Assembly: GCF_026184235.1 (NCBI RefSeq)
Contig: NZ_CP110806.1
Location: 4,092,001 to 4,156,000 of the forward strand
Source: Cellulomonas sp. S1-8
GTDB taxonomy: Bacteria; Actinomycetota; Actinomycetes; Actinomycetales; Cellulomonadaceae
Direction of reading: 5' to 3'
DNA length: 64,000 bases
Shown here piece after piece: positions 35,176 to 43,300 of the stretch (position 1 is its first letter; every line of letters starts with the position of its first letter). Position numbers and translations under genes: made by a program. The notes beneath the pieces were generated by a model that saw only the letters and a list, made by a program, of their open reading frames with translations, was not told the origin of the DNA and searched no databases.

Positions 35176-36129
35176 TCACCCGGCCACCGGCTCCCGCGTG
35201 GCCGCCCGACGGGCGAGGTCCCCCAGCCCGTCCGCGTCGAGCCCCGGCCAGCCGTGCAGGATCCGCCGCCACGCGTCCGGGACCGCGCCGGCCCCGTGCA
35301 CCGCACCGGCGACGGCACCCGCGATCGCCGCCACCGTGTCGGTGTCGCGCCCGCCGCGCACGGAACGCTCGAGGACGTCGACGAGCCCGTCCCCGTGGTG
35401 GATCGCCGACCACGCACCCTGCAGCGCGTGCACGACCCACCCGTTCTTGTCGAAGTCGGACGGCTGCGACGCCTCCGCCTCGGCGATCCGCGCCGCCCAG
35501 ACGTCACGGCGCTGGGCGGGCAGCGCATCGAGCTGCCCACCCAGGTCGAGCGCGCCCCCGCGAACCGCGTGCCGGACCGTCAGCGACCAGAGCACGCACG
35601 CGTCCCCGGTGTCCGGGTCGGCGTGCGTGAGGTCGGAGACGGCGCGCGCCGCGCGGGCGAGCGCGTCCTCGCGACCGTCGTCGAGATACCCGAGCGCGAC
35701 CGGACCCGTCCGCATGAGGCTGCCGTTGCCCGCCGCGCCGCGCGGGTCGGCGGCGAAGTGCGCGGCGGCGGCATCGCGCGCGGCGGACGCCGTCAGGGTC
35801 GGCAACGACGACAGCAGCGCACGGGTCTGCACGCCCACGTCCTTCGCCGTCCGCGCCCAGCCGGCCCACGCCGCGACGACGGCGTCGAGCGACGCCTCGT
35901 CCTCCAGCGCCCCGCCGTCGGCGAGCACGCGCGCGATCGGGACGGCCATCGACGTGTCGTCGGTCCACTCCCCGGGCGCCCAGTCGAAGCTGCCGCCGCC
36001 CGCCATGTGCACGGGCTGGTCGTCGGGCAGCGGCGGGCCGAACTCGTAGCCCGCGCCGAGCGCGTCGCCGGCCGCTGAGCCCAGGACGGCGCCGACGGCC
36101 CGGTCGAGCTGGGCGGGGGTGAGGGTCAC
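35176..36129 (-). CDS. ADP-ribosylglycohydrolase (DraG/ARH family)
   Basis: Removes ADP-ribose from proteins, nucleic acids or small molecules, a cytoplasmic hydrolase with two Mg ions. The 317-residue sequence has GSAAGDALGAGYE at 18-28, the metal-binding EWTDDTSMA (Asp57, Asp58), AAGNGSLMRTGPVAL and the C-terminal metal motif GGRDTDTVAAIAGAV. GTG 36129 has GGAGG six bases upstream. It stands alone, without an ADP-ribosyltransferase in the window, although a Fic AMPylase is encoded 14 kb away. Confidence 0.88.
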   Translation of the reverse strand: MTLTPAQLDRAVGAVLGSAAGDALGAGYEFGPPLPDDQPVHMAGGGSFDWAPGEWTDDTSMAVPIARVLADGGALEDEASLDAVVAAWAGWARTAKDVGVQTRALLSSLPTLTASAARDAAAAHFAADPRGAAGNGSLMRTGPVALGYLDDGREDALARAARAVSDLTHADPDTGDACVLWSLTVRHAVRGGALDLGGQLDALPAQRRDVWAARIAEAEASQPSDFDKNGWVVHALQGAWSAIHHGDGLVDVLERSVRGGRDTDTVAAIAGAVAGAVHGAGAVPDAWRRILHGWPGLDADGLGDLARRAATREPVAG

Positions 36130-36299
36130 GGGGGGCCTCCGGTGGGCGGGTAGGAAGAGCAGAGTCCATGGTCGACCCTCTCTCGTCTCGGGACGCGAAC
36201 TAGGCACCAACGATGGGCGGGCGGCAGACGCGCTCGCCGTTATCCACAGGAACGGGACGACCCCGCCGCCGAACCGCTTCGAACCGGTACGTTCCGGGC

Positions 36300-36893
36300 A
36301 TGCGCATGCGTGGACGAACTGTCGTGGTCGTTGTCGCGGCCGGACTGATGACCGGGTGCACGGCCGACGCCGCGCCCGTGGCCACGGCATCGGCGGAGCC
36401 GAGCGTGACGGCGTCGGAGTCGCCCACGGCTACTCCGACGCCCACGCCGACAGTGGACGTGACCGTGCCGCCCGAGCGGCCGGAGGCGATGGGGACGGCG
36501 AGTGCGGACGGGGCGGCGGCCGCGGCGAGCTACTTCATCTCGCTCTTCCCCTACATCAACGCGACCGGAGACCTCACGGAGTGGGACGCTCTGGCATCGC
36601 CGGAGTGTGACTTCTGCGCCGGCGTGCGTGCGAACGTCACGGACCTTCACAGCCGCGGGCACCGCAACATCGGCGACGCGGAGATCCTGGCCTCCACCGG
36701 CACAGAAGTCGACGCAGGTCGGTGGTACTCCGCTCGCTTGCACGTCGTTATCGCCGCGTCCGTCGATCTCGACCGCGATGGAGCGATCGTCGATGAGCAC
36801 CCTGAGGAGAACCGCGAGATCGACGTCGTGATGACGTGGTCGGACGGCTGGACGATCGACGAAGTCGGCCCGGCCGCGACGCCGACAACGTGA
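36300..36893 (+). CDS. DUF6318-like lipoprotein, copy A
   Basis: A 197-residue exported lipoprotein. The signal VVVVVAAGLMTGCTADAAP has a lipobox (LMTGC) with lipid-attached Cys. A Pro/Thr/Ser linker follows, then PPERPEAMGTASADGAAAAA, SYFISLFPYINATGDLTEWD and ECDFC, the DUF6318 domain seen in actinobacterial lipoproteins. Copy B at 39972 is nearly identical over the first 110 residues and then diverges. Start ATG 36300. Overlaps the next gene (GTGA). Function unknown. Confidence 0.8.
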   Translation: MRMRGRTVVVVVAAGLMTGCTADAAPVATASAEPSVTASESPTATPTPTPTVDVTVPPERPEAMGTASADGAAAAASYFISLFPYINATGDLTEWDALASPECDFCAGVRANVTDLHSRGHRNIGDAEILASTGTEVDAGRWYSARLHVVIAASVDLDRDGAIVDEHPEENREIDVVMTWSDGWTIDEVGPAATPTT

Positions 36894-37795
36894 ACGCCGC
36901 GCGAGAGCGGCCCGCTCTGCGAACGATCCTGTTCACGTCAATTCTGGTGCTGGTCGGCATCATCGTCGCCTCACCCTCGTCGGCTGGCGACAAGCCAATA
37001 TTCGGGGGCGAGCTTTCCGATGACGCGGCCCACATCTCAGCTGGTCGCTCAGAGGAGCTCGCCCGGCGGAATCTCGTCGTCCCGCCAGAAGAGCGCCTGG
37101 TCGACTACGAGCGGGCGCCCTACTGCCGCGAAGCCGCCGGGATGTGGGTCAAGGGCTTCGCTGACGGGAGCTGCCCTGATGGCGCCGACCTGGCGCGCAC
37201 GTCGGTGCAGTGCGAGGAGGGCGACACCCTCGTCATGCCCATGTGGAGACACGAGCGAGCCACGCCTACCTCGCCGTGGGGTCCGTGGGACGACATCGAT
37301 CCCGGAGGGTGCGGTGTCGATCTGCTCCCCGTCCTGACCGAGGCGGACTTCCGCCGCCTCCCTCTGCCCGCCCCGGTTCTGACCATGCAGCCTGACCGCG
37401 GCTGGGTTCTGATCAACATCGAGACCATCGTCTACACCGACCCCACCCCCGTCACCCTGCGCACCGACCTGCTCGGCATCGGCGTCACCGTCGAAGCCAC
37501 CCCCACCCGCTGGACCTACGACTTCGGCGACGGCCACGACCTGGTCACCCGCAACCCCGGCCAACCCCACCCCGACCACGACGTCTTCCACGAGTACGAA
37601 TCCCCCGGCACCACCACCATCACCCTGACCGCCGAATGGACCGGCCGCTACCAGATCGACGGCTCCCCCATCTGGCGCGACATCAACGGCACCGCCACCA
37701 CCACCGCCACCACCGCCCCCTTCACCATCGAAGAACGCACCAGCCGCCTGGTCTCCGGCCTGTGCACCGACAAGCCCAAGCCCCCCGACTGCTGA
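36890..37795 (+). CDS. Exported PKD-like domain protein, copy A
   Basis: A 301-residue protein with an N-terminal membrane/signal helix (TILFTSILVLVGIIVASPSSA). The middle has two Cys-containing segments; the C-terminal 120 residues (TMQPDRGWVLINIETIVYTD; WTYDFGDGHDLVTRNPGQPH; TTTITLTAEWTGRYQIDG) form a PKD-like beta domain with the typical YDFGDG turn. It ends TDKPKPPDC. GTG 36890 overlaps the lipoprotein stop. The last 350-400 bases are almost identical to copy B at 40562, while the first half differs. Probably a surface partner of the lipoprotein. Confidence 0.78.
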   Translation: MNAARERPALRTILFTSILVLVGIIVASPSSAGDKPIFGGELSDDAAHISAGRSEELARRNLVVPPEERLVDYERAPYCREAAGMWVKGFADGSCPDGADLARTSVQCEEGDTLVMPMWRHERATPTSPWGPWDDIDPGGCGVDLLPVLTEADFRRLPLPAPVLTMQPDRGWVLINIETIVYTDPTPVTLRTDLLGIGVTVEATPTRWTYDFGDGHDLVTRNPGQPHPDHDVFHEYESPGTTTITLTAEWTGRYQIDGSPIWRDINGTATTTATTAPFTIEERTSRLVSGLCTDKPKPPDC

Positions 37796-37857
37796 CGGCG
37801 CCATGTCCGGGATCTGGATCGGTGGCGATTGCCCGACAAGCGCGCCCGTCTATCGAA

Positions 37858-37880
37858 TTGTTCACTGGTACAGTGAACAA
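37858..37880. promoter_or_regulatory. Perfect 10-bp palindrome directly before the AbiEi-like gene
   Basis: TTGTTCACTG (37858-37867) and CAGTGAACAA (37871-37880) are exact reverse complements separated by GTA. A -10-like TACAGT lies inside at 37869-37874, so the transcript would begin at or next to the ATG at 37883: a leaderless mRNA whose promoter is covered by its own operator. AT-rich against a GC-rich background. Confidence 0.75.
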
Positions 37881-37882
37881 CT

Positions 37883-38950
37883 ATGGGAACGACCACCTCG
37901 CGCGCAGCACACGCACTCGTGCGTTCACTCCGCGCCGCCGGTGGCAGGCACCTCGGCATCTCGGTCGTGGACCGGACGGCAGGACCCGTCGTGAGCGTGA
38001 CCCACCCCGGCGGAGTCCAGGACCTCACGCCGCTGTGGGCAGGCGAAGGGTTCCCTGCCGACGTCCGGACCGCTCTGCAGACCACGACGGACGTCGCCAC
38101 CCACTCCACCCCCGTGGTCGTAGCCCGGCGGGTCTCCCCGGGTGCCCGTGCCCTGCTGTCGGAGAGCGGAGTGAGCTGGGCCGACGAGGCCGGCGCGCTC
38201 GAGCTCACCGCGGGCACGATCTTCATCCGGACGCCGGGCAACCCCTCCGATGCACGGATGACCCCGCCGCAACGCTTCACCGCGGCAGCCGGGGCGATGG
38301 CGGAGATCCTCCTGCAGCGAGCAGCCGAGGGCGACCAGCGCGTCCCCACCGTCGCCGAGCTCGCCGACGCTGTCGGTGCGTCCCGCGGGGCCGCGTCCCG
38401 CGCACTCACGTTCTTCGACATGCAGGGGTGGACGTCGAACCTCGGGCCGCAGCGCGGTCCGACGGCTCGGCGCGAGCTGACCGAGCGCGGAGCGATGCTC
38501 GACGCGTGGGGCGCCTGGCACGCCGCGGGCGACGACACGGTGGTGCACGCCCATGCGGTGATCCGTGACGCGGACGTCTGGCTCAGCGATGTCGTCGCGC
38601 GCCACTGGCCGGCCGGGGCCTGGGCCGCGACGGGACTCGTCGGGCTCGAGCGACGCGCCCCGTTCGCCACCACGACCAACCCCATCGACGTCTACCTCGA
38701 CGCCACCGCCTACGACGACGACCTCGACGCGCTGTTGCAGGTCGCCGGCCTCACACGTACCGACAGCGGGATCCGCGTCCGGATCCTGCGCGGCGACCGC
38801 TACGTCCTGCGACAGGCCTCCACGACGTCCACCGACTCCCCCTACCCCCTGGTGAGCGACGTCCGCCTCTACGGCGACCTGCTCAGACGAGGCGGCGTCC
38901 GGGCCGACGAGTTCGCGATGCACCTGCGCGAGATCCGGATCGGCTTCTAG
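37883..38950 (+). CDS. AbiEi-like antitoxin/regulator with winged helix
   Basis: A 355-residue protein. A helix-turn-helix lies at about 153-182 (VPTVAELADAVGASRGAASR ALTFF). The C-terminal third ends SPYPLVSDVRLYGDLLRRGG VRADEFAMHLRE, resembling the end of AbiEi-type antitoxins (loop SPVQ-YLDL--GGRGEEAAEHL). The N-terminal 140 residues resemble DNA- or nuclease-like domains seen on long AbiEi proteins but I cannot name them. It should repress its promoter through the perfect palindrome that ends 2 bases before the ATG, and neutralise the nucleotidyltransferase encoded next. Confidence 0.68.
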   Translation: MGTTTSRAAHALVRSLRAAGGRHLGISVVDRTAGPVVSVTHPGGVQDLTPLWAGEGFPADVRTALQTTTDVATHSTPVVVARRVSPGARALLSESGVSWADEAGALELTAGTIFIRTPGNPSDARMTPPQRFTAAAGAMAEILLQRAAEGDQRVPTVAELADAVGASRGAASRALTFFDMQGWTSNLGPQRGPTARRELTERGAMLDAWGAWHAAGDDTVVHAHAVIRDADVWLSDVVARHWPAGAWAATGLVGLERRAPFATTTNPIDVYLDATAYDDDLDALLQVAGLTRTDSGIRVRILRGDRYVLRQASTTSTDSPYPLVSDVRLYGDLLRRGGVRADEFAMHLREIRIGF

Positions 38951-39798
38951 TGCGCTCGCGGCAGACGCGGGAGCGCGCCGAGCGGGCCCTGGTCCGGTTC
39001 GCGCTCCGTCTCGGCGCCAGGCGGGACTCGCTGGTCGTCGTCGGCGGACTGAACCCCGAGCTGCTCGCTCCGGTTCCCGACGCCCCGCACCAGGGAACCG
39101 CGGACATCGACCTCGTGATCCAGATCGGCATGGTGTACGACCGCGACGAGCTCGACTTCGGGTGGCTGGAAGCAGCGCTCCTCGCCGCTGAGTTCCTGCC
39201 CCTGAGTGACGGGCAGGCCTGGCAGTGGGTGACGACGGTGGACACGGCCCCCGTGCGCGTCGACCTGCTGACCGATGCTCTCGATCACCGGGGGCAGCAG
39301 CTCGCCCTGCCCGGCTGTGATCGGACGACCGTCATGAACGTCGCCGGACCCGGCCCGGCCCTCCGGGACCCGGTGCTGCGTCGGCTCCCCGTGGCGCCGT
39401 CGGACGCCGACGTGCGCGACACCCCGTTCGTCGACGTGCCGTTCGCGAACCTGGGCGGGTACCTGCTCGCCAAGTCTGCCGCCGTGCTGGGACGCACAGC
39501 GGACCGCGACCCGTACGACCTCGCGTTCGTCGTCGCCCACAACAGTGCAGGCGGCCCGCAGGCGGCAGCCCGCGCGGCACACGCCGCGCTGCCACCCAGA
39601 CGGGATCGCGAGTTCAGTGCGGGGTTCCGTGCCGCGCTCGCTCGGTTGACCGACCCGCTCGGCGCGGCCGCGCGGACCTATGCCGAGCAACGCGTGCTCG
39701 ACGGGGACGGGCTGCCGGTCGACGTGCTCGCCGCCGACGCTGCAGCTGCCGCGTCGCAGTGCCTCCGGGAGTTCGATCGTCTCAGTGGGACGACATGA
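38950..39798 (+). CDS. AbiEii-like nucleotidyltransferase toxin
   Basis: A 282-residue nucleotidyltransferase. The active site reads VVVGGLNPELLAP (Gly32-Gly33, followed by NPELL rather than the usual S/T pair) and HQGTADIDLVIQI with Asp52 and Asp54 as metal ligands. The middle (PFANLGGYLLAKSAAVLGRT, DRDPYDLAFVV) matches the K-x4-R---KD-YDL pattern of AbiEii/MenA-type enzymes, which attach nucleotides to tRNA or other targets and stop growth. GTG 38950 overlaps the antitoxin stop by one base. Antitoxin-first order fits type IV AbiE operons. Predicted antiphage or plasmid-stability role. Confidence 0.72.
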   Translation: MRSRQTRERAERALVRFALRLGARRDSLVVVGGLNPELLAPVPDAPHQGTADIDLVIQIGMVYDRDELDFGWLEAALLAAEFLPLSDGQAWQWVTTVDTAPVRVDLLTDALDHRGQQLALPGCDRTTVMNVAGPGPALRDPVLRRLPVAPSDADVRDTPFVDVPFANLGGYLLAKSAAVLGRTADRDPYDLAFVVAHNSAGGPQAAARAAHAALPPRRDREFSAGFRAALARLTDPLGAAARTYAEQRVLDGDGLPVDVLAADAAAAASQCLREFDRLSGTT

Positions 39799-39908
39799 CG
39801 ACGTCGACGTCGCCGGCCTGGAGCACGAGCTGCTGGCCGTGACGTTCGAGCCGCACCGGGCTCGGGTGTAGGTGCACGCCGGACCGCAGCTCGTCGCACG
39901 ACTCCCTT

Positions 39909-39976
39909 GCTTATCCACAGGAGCGAAAGGCCGCGCGCCGCCGAACCGCTTCGAACCGGTACGTTCCGGGCATGCG
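39909..39976 (+). promoter_or_regulatory. Duplicated promoter block of the lipoprotein genes (also at 36238-36304)
   Basis: Both DUF6318 genes are preceded by a TTATCCACAGG (36240 and 39911) and then by 40 identical bases reaching into the start codon, including two direct GAACCG repeats ten bases apart and GGTACGTTCCGGGC before the ATG. TTATCCACA is a perfect DnaA box. Conservation in both copies suggests a shared promoter and regulator. Confidence 0.6.
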
Positions 39977-40565
39977 GATACGTGGACGGATTGTCGTGGT
40001 GGTGGTCGCGGTCGGGCTTGTGACCGGGTGCACGGCCGACGCCGAGCCCGTGGCCACGGCTTCGGCGGAGCCGACCGTGACGGCGACGGAGTCGCCCACG
40101 CCTACTCCGACGCCCACGCCGACGATGGATGTGACTGTGCCGCCCGAGCGGCCGGAGGCGATGGGGACGGCGAGTGCGGACGGGGCGGCGGCCGCGGCGC
40201 GCTACTTCATTTCGTTGTATCCCTACGCGTACGCAACCGGTGATCTCGCAGCATGGAACGAGTTGGCCGCCACGGGTTGCGCCTTCTGCGACAGCACTCG
40301 CGACGGCGTGACGAGGGTTCACCAGGGAGGTGGTCGCGTCGAGGGCGGAACCATCACCGTCGAATCTGCCGACGGAACGGAGGTCGACGCCGGACGGTGG
40401 TACTCCGCCACCGTCGTCGCGACAGAAGCCCCCTCCGCCGAGCATGACGTCAACGGGACCATCCTCAGCGAGTCCCCAGGTGGTGTGTACGAGTTCGCGG
40501 TCGCCCTCACTTTCGCCTCCGGCTCCTGGATTGTCGACGCCGTTGATGTCACGCCAGTCCAGTGA
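39972..40565 (+). CDS. DUF6318-like lipoprotein, copy B
   Basis: A 197-residue lipoprotein with lipobox LVTGC after VVVVVAVG, a longer TPTPTPTPT linker, and the same PPERPEAMGTASADGAAAAA core as copy A. From residue 110 on (AATGCAFCDSTRDGVTRVHQ and beyond) it differs from copy A, though the Cys-x2-Cys pair and GTEVDAGRWYSA are retained. Overlaps the PKD-like gene copy B (GTGA). The 173-base stretch between the AbiEii-like gene and this start holds only the conserved promoter block. Confidence 0.8.
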   Translation: MRIRGRIVVVVVAVGLVTGCTADAEPVATASAEPTVTATESPTPTPTPTPTMDVTVPPERPEAMGTASADGAAAAARYFISLYPYAYATGDLAAWNELAATGCAFCDSTRDGVTRVHQGGGRVEGGTITVESADGTEVDAGRWYSATVVATEAPSAEHDVNGTILSESPGGVYEFAVALTFASGSWIVDAVDVTPVQ

Positions 40566-41437
40566 TCCGCTCTCTCACCGCGGCGTTTCTCACAATCGTC
40601 ATGCTGGCGGCCCCTATGGGAGTCGTCGCACCCGGACGCGGCGTCGGCGGCGAGGCGCAGGGTGGTGCCGTCCGCATCACGGCCGGCCGATCCGAGCAGC
40701 TCGCTCGGGAGAACATCTCCGTCCCTCCCGAGCTGCGGTTGTTCAACTACGAGCGCGCCCCGCGCTGCCGCGAGGTCGCCGGCCGGTGGACGAGGGGCTC
40801 AGCCGACGGCACCTGCCCTGATCTTGCAGACACCGCAGGCGTAATGCGCGAGTGCGAGGACGGCGACAGCATCGTCTGGCCCATGTGGCGCCAGTACCGC
40901 CCGACGCCCGCCGCTGCGTGGGGTGACTGGGAGCAGATCGACGAAGGCGGCTGCGGTGTGGACCTGCTTCCTGAACTCACCGAGGCGGACTTCCGTCTCC
41001 TCCCCCTGCCCGCTCCCGCTCTGACCATGCAGCCCGACCGCGGGTGGGTCCTGATCAACATCGAGACCATCGTCTACACCGACCCCACGCCGGTCACCCT
41101 GCGCACCGAGCTGCTCGGGATCGGCGTCACCGTCGAAGCCACCCCGACCCGCTGGACCTACGACTTCGGCGACGGCCACGACCTGGTCACCCGCGACCCC
41201 GGCCAGCCCCACCCGAACCACGACGTCTTCCACGAGTACGAGGCCCCGGGCACCACCACCATCACCCTGACCGCCGAGTGGACCGGCCGCTACCAGATCG
41301 ACGGCACCCCCGTGTGGCGCGACATCAACGGCACCGCCACCACCACCGCGAGCACGGCCCCCTTCACCATCGAAGAACGCACCAGCCGCCTCGTCTCCGG
41401 CCTGTGCACCGACAAACCCAAGCCCCCCGACTGCTGA
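40562..41437 (+). CDS. Exported PKD-like domain protein, copy B
   Basis: A 291-residue paralogue of the gene at 36890. The signal (SLTAAFLTIVMLAAPMGVVA) and first 130 residues differ from copy A while keeping positions such as ITAGRSEQLAREN, NYERAPRCREVAGRW and GGCGVDLLPELTEADFR. From LTMQPDRGWVLINIETIVYT to the C-terminus it is nearly identical in protein and DNA. The mosaic suggests gene conversion or domain exchange. GTG 40562 overlaps the upstream stop. Confidence 0.78.
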   Translation: MIRSLTAAFLTIVMLAAPMGVVAPGRGVGGEAQGGAVRITAGRSEQLARENISVPPELRLFNYERAPRCREVAGRWTRGSADGTCPDLADTAGVMRECEDGDSIVWPMWRQYRPTPAAAWGDWEQIDEGGCGVDLLPELTEADFRLLPLPAPALTMQPDRGWVLINIETIVYTDPTPVTLRTELLGIGVTVEATPTRWTYDFGDGHDLVTRDPGQPHPNHDVFHEYEAPGTTTITLTAEWTGRYQIDGTPVWRDINGTATTTASTAPFTIEERTSRLVSGLCTDKPKPPDC

Positions 41438-41497
41438 CAGCGTGAAGACGCCGGCTGAGCTCGCCGCACGGACGTCGGCGGTCTCAGGTGCCGTCCG

Positions 41498-42157
41498 TCA
41501 CCGCAGCAGCGCGCGCAGTGCCGGTTCCGCGAGGGCGAAGTCCGGGCGGCGGCCGGCGAGCATCGGCCCGTAGAGCACCGACTCCAGGACGCGGATGTAG
41601 AGGAAGGCGCGGTCAGCGAGCGGGTCGCCCTGTGCGACAGGGACCCGCGGCACCGGCGCTTCGAGGGATCTCGGCAACCGCCGGTCGGTCAGGCCGGATG
41701 CCGAGCCGTGCGGCGACGACGGCGTCGGCTCGCGCCCACAGATCTCCGGACCACCGATCCGGACGAACAGCTCACGCTGCACGTCGACCGCCCGCGCGTG
41801 GACACAGCCGTGGGGCGCCAGGAGGATGCGATGGGCCGCCTCCGGCTCCTGCTGGGCGAACCAGCGCAACGCCTCGGCGTCCTGGAGCCGCCGCGCGAAG
41901 CGTCGGGACACCTCGATGACGCCGTCGACACCCGCTGGGTAGCGCTCGGCCAGAGCGAGATCGACGCTGCGCCGACCGAGCGAGATCAGCACGTCGCCGA
42001 GGAGAGCGTCGCGGCTGCGCACGGTGCGGTAGAGCGTCGCGCGGCTGACGGCGAGCTCGCGGGCGAGCATGTTCATGTCGAGCATGCCCCGACTCAGGAA
42101 GTGCCGGATGCCGCCGTGCACGGCAGTCGCGTGGCTGAGGACGCGGACGGTGCTCAC
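41498..42157 (-). CDS. TetR-family regulator, QsdR-like
   Basis: A 219-residue regulator. The HTH is near the N-terminus: FLSRGMLDMNMLARELAVSR ATLYRTVRSRDALLGDVL, the pattern of QsdR-type TetR proteins. GTG 42157 is the only sensible start; the frame is open for 97 further codons but this upstream part is Arg/His-rich and overlaps the next promoter. It is divergent from the polyester hydrolase gene (184-base gap), which it may control. Confidence 0.75.
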   Translation of the reverse strand: MSTVRVLSHATAVHGGIRHFLSRGMLDMNMLARELAVSRATLYRTVRSRDALLGDVLISLGRRSVDLALAERYPAGVDGVIEVSRRFARRLQDAEALRWFAQQEPEAAHRILLAPHGCVHARAVDVQRELFVRIGGPEICGREPTPSSPHGSASGLTDRRLPRSLEAPVPRVPVAQGDPLADRAFLYIRVLESVLYGPMLAGRRPDFALAEPALRALLR

Positions 42158-42341
42158 GGGGGCGGATGGTTCTCGGTCATCTGCGACGGCGGTCTCACGA
42201 TCCTCACCGGACCTTCCGCGGGCGATGCGGCTGTGGCGATGATGCCGGTACGCCAGGTGTATCAGATGTGCATGACTCGGTTCCAGCACGTTCTGACGCA
42301 CGCGGCGGCGACGCCTGTCGCACCCACCGGAGGTGATGACG

Positions 42342-43247
42342 ATGTCCCGCAGAAACCACGTCGACCCCGTTCCGCCGACCCGTCCCACGTCGTCCCGTCG
42401 CCGACGCGCGCTCCTGCTCGCGACGGTGCTGCTGACCTGGGCCGCCACCCTGAGCCCGGCCTCACCCGCGCTGGCGGCGGGCTACGAGCGCGGCCCTGCG
42501 CCGACGACGGCCACGCTCGATGCCGCGCGCGGCCCGTTCGCCGTCTCCCAGGAGCGTGTGTACTCCTGGCGGGCGTCCGGCTTCGGCGGTGGCGACATCT
42601 ACTACCCGACGGCGACCGACCAGGGGACGTTCGGCGTCGTCGCGATCGCGCCCGGCTACACCGCCGGTCGGTCCACCATGGCGTGGCTCGCGTCGCGCAT
42701 CGCGTCGCACGGGTTCGTCGTCATCAACATCGACACGACCACCCGCTCCGACCAGCCCACGAGCCGCGGGCGCCAGCTCCTCGCCGCGCTCGACCACGTC
42801 ACGGGCGCGAGTGCCGTCCGCGACCGCGCCGACGCCAGTCGCCAGGCCGTCGTCGGCCACTCCATGGGCGGCGGCGGGGCCCTCGTGGCCGCGACCAGCC
42901 GTCCGACGCTGCAGGCCGCGGTCCCGCTGACGCCGTGGAACCTCACCAAGAGCTGGTCGAGCCTGCAGGTGCCCACGCTCGTCGTCGGGGCCGAGCGCGA
43001 CTCCGTGGCGTCGGTGCGTACGCATGCCGAACCGTTCTACGAGAGCATGCCGGCGGCGCTCCCCAAGGGGTACCTCGAGCTCAACAACGCCAGCCACTTC
43101 GCCCCCGTCACGACCAACTCGACCATCGGTCGGTACACGGTCGCGTGGCTCAAGCGGTACGTGGACGACGACCTGCGCTACCACCCGTTCCTCTGCCCGG
43201 CGCCCGCACCGAGCTCGGCGATCGAGGAGTTCCGCGCGACCTGCTGA
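42342..43247 (+). CDS. Secreted polyester hydrolase/cutinase (PETase-like, dienelactone-hydrolase fold)
   Basis: A 301-residue alpha/beta hydrolase close to Thermobifida cutinases and leaf-compost cutinase. Signal peptide: RRRRALLLATVLLTWAA to LAA (about 46), mature GYERGPAPTTA. Catalytic Ser174 in GHSMGGGGA, Asp220 in GAERDSVA and His252 in NASHFAP. The oxyanion Tyr106 (PGYT) and Met175, and substrate-cleft Trp199 (PLTPWN), are all kept. Cys285 and Cys301 can form the usual C-terminal disulphide. GGAGG at 42329 sits 8 bases before ATG 42342. Expected to cleave cutin, triglycerides and synthetic polyesters. Neighbouring QsdR-like TetR may regulate it. Confidence 0.9.
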   Translation: MSRRNHVDPVPPTRPTSSRRRRALLLATVLLTWAATLSPASPALAAGYERGPAPTTATLDAARGPFAVSQERVYSWRASGFGGGDIYYPTATDQGTFGVVAIAPGYTAGRSTMAWLASRIASHGFVVINIDTTTRSDQPTSRGRQLLAALDHVTGASAVRDRADASRQAVVGHSMGGGGALVAATSRPTLQAAVPLTPWNLTKSWSSLQVPTLVVGAERDSVASVRTHAEPFYESMPAALPKGYLELNNASHFAPVTTNSTIGRYTVAWLKRYVDDDLRYHPFLCPAPAPSSAIEEFRATC

Positions 43248-43300
43248 GGAGGGCCAAGCCGAGGGCGAGCAGGGTGCGGCCCTACTACGCTCGCTCCCAC

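Noticed and set aside
39799..39871. Short frame reading DDVDVAGLEHELLAVTFEPH after the AbiEii-like gene
   Set aside because: No start or ribosome site and no similarity I recognise; too short to call even as a fragment.
35116..39919. Replication origin suggested by DnaA-like boxes
   Set aside because: Only three boxes in almost 5 kb, with no AT-rich unwinding region and no dnaA, dnaN or parAB genes.
41708..43300. A 685-codon plus-strand frame ending in the hemerythrin
   Set aside because: Only the last 154 codons are hemerythrin; the rest is out of frame with the hydrolase and opposite the TetR gene.
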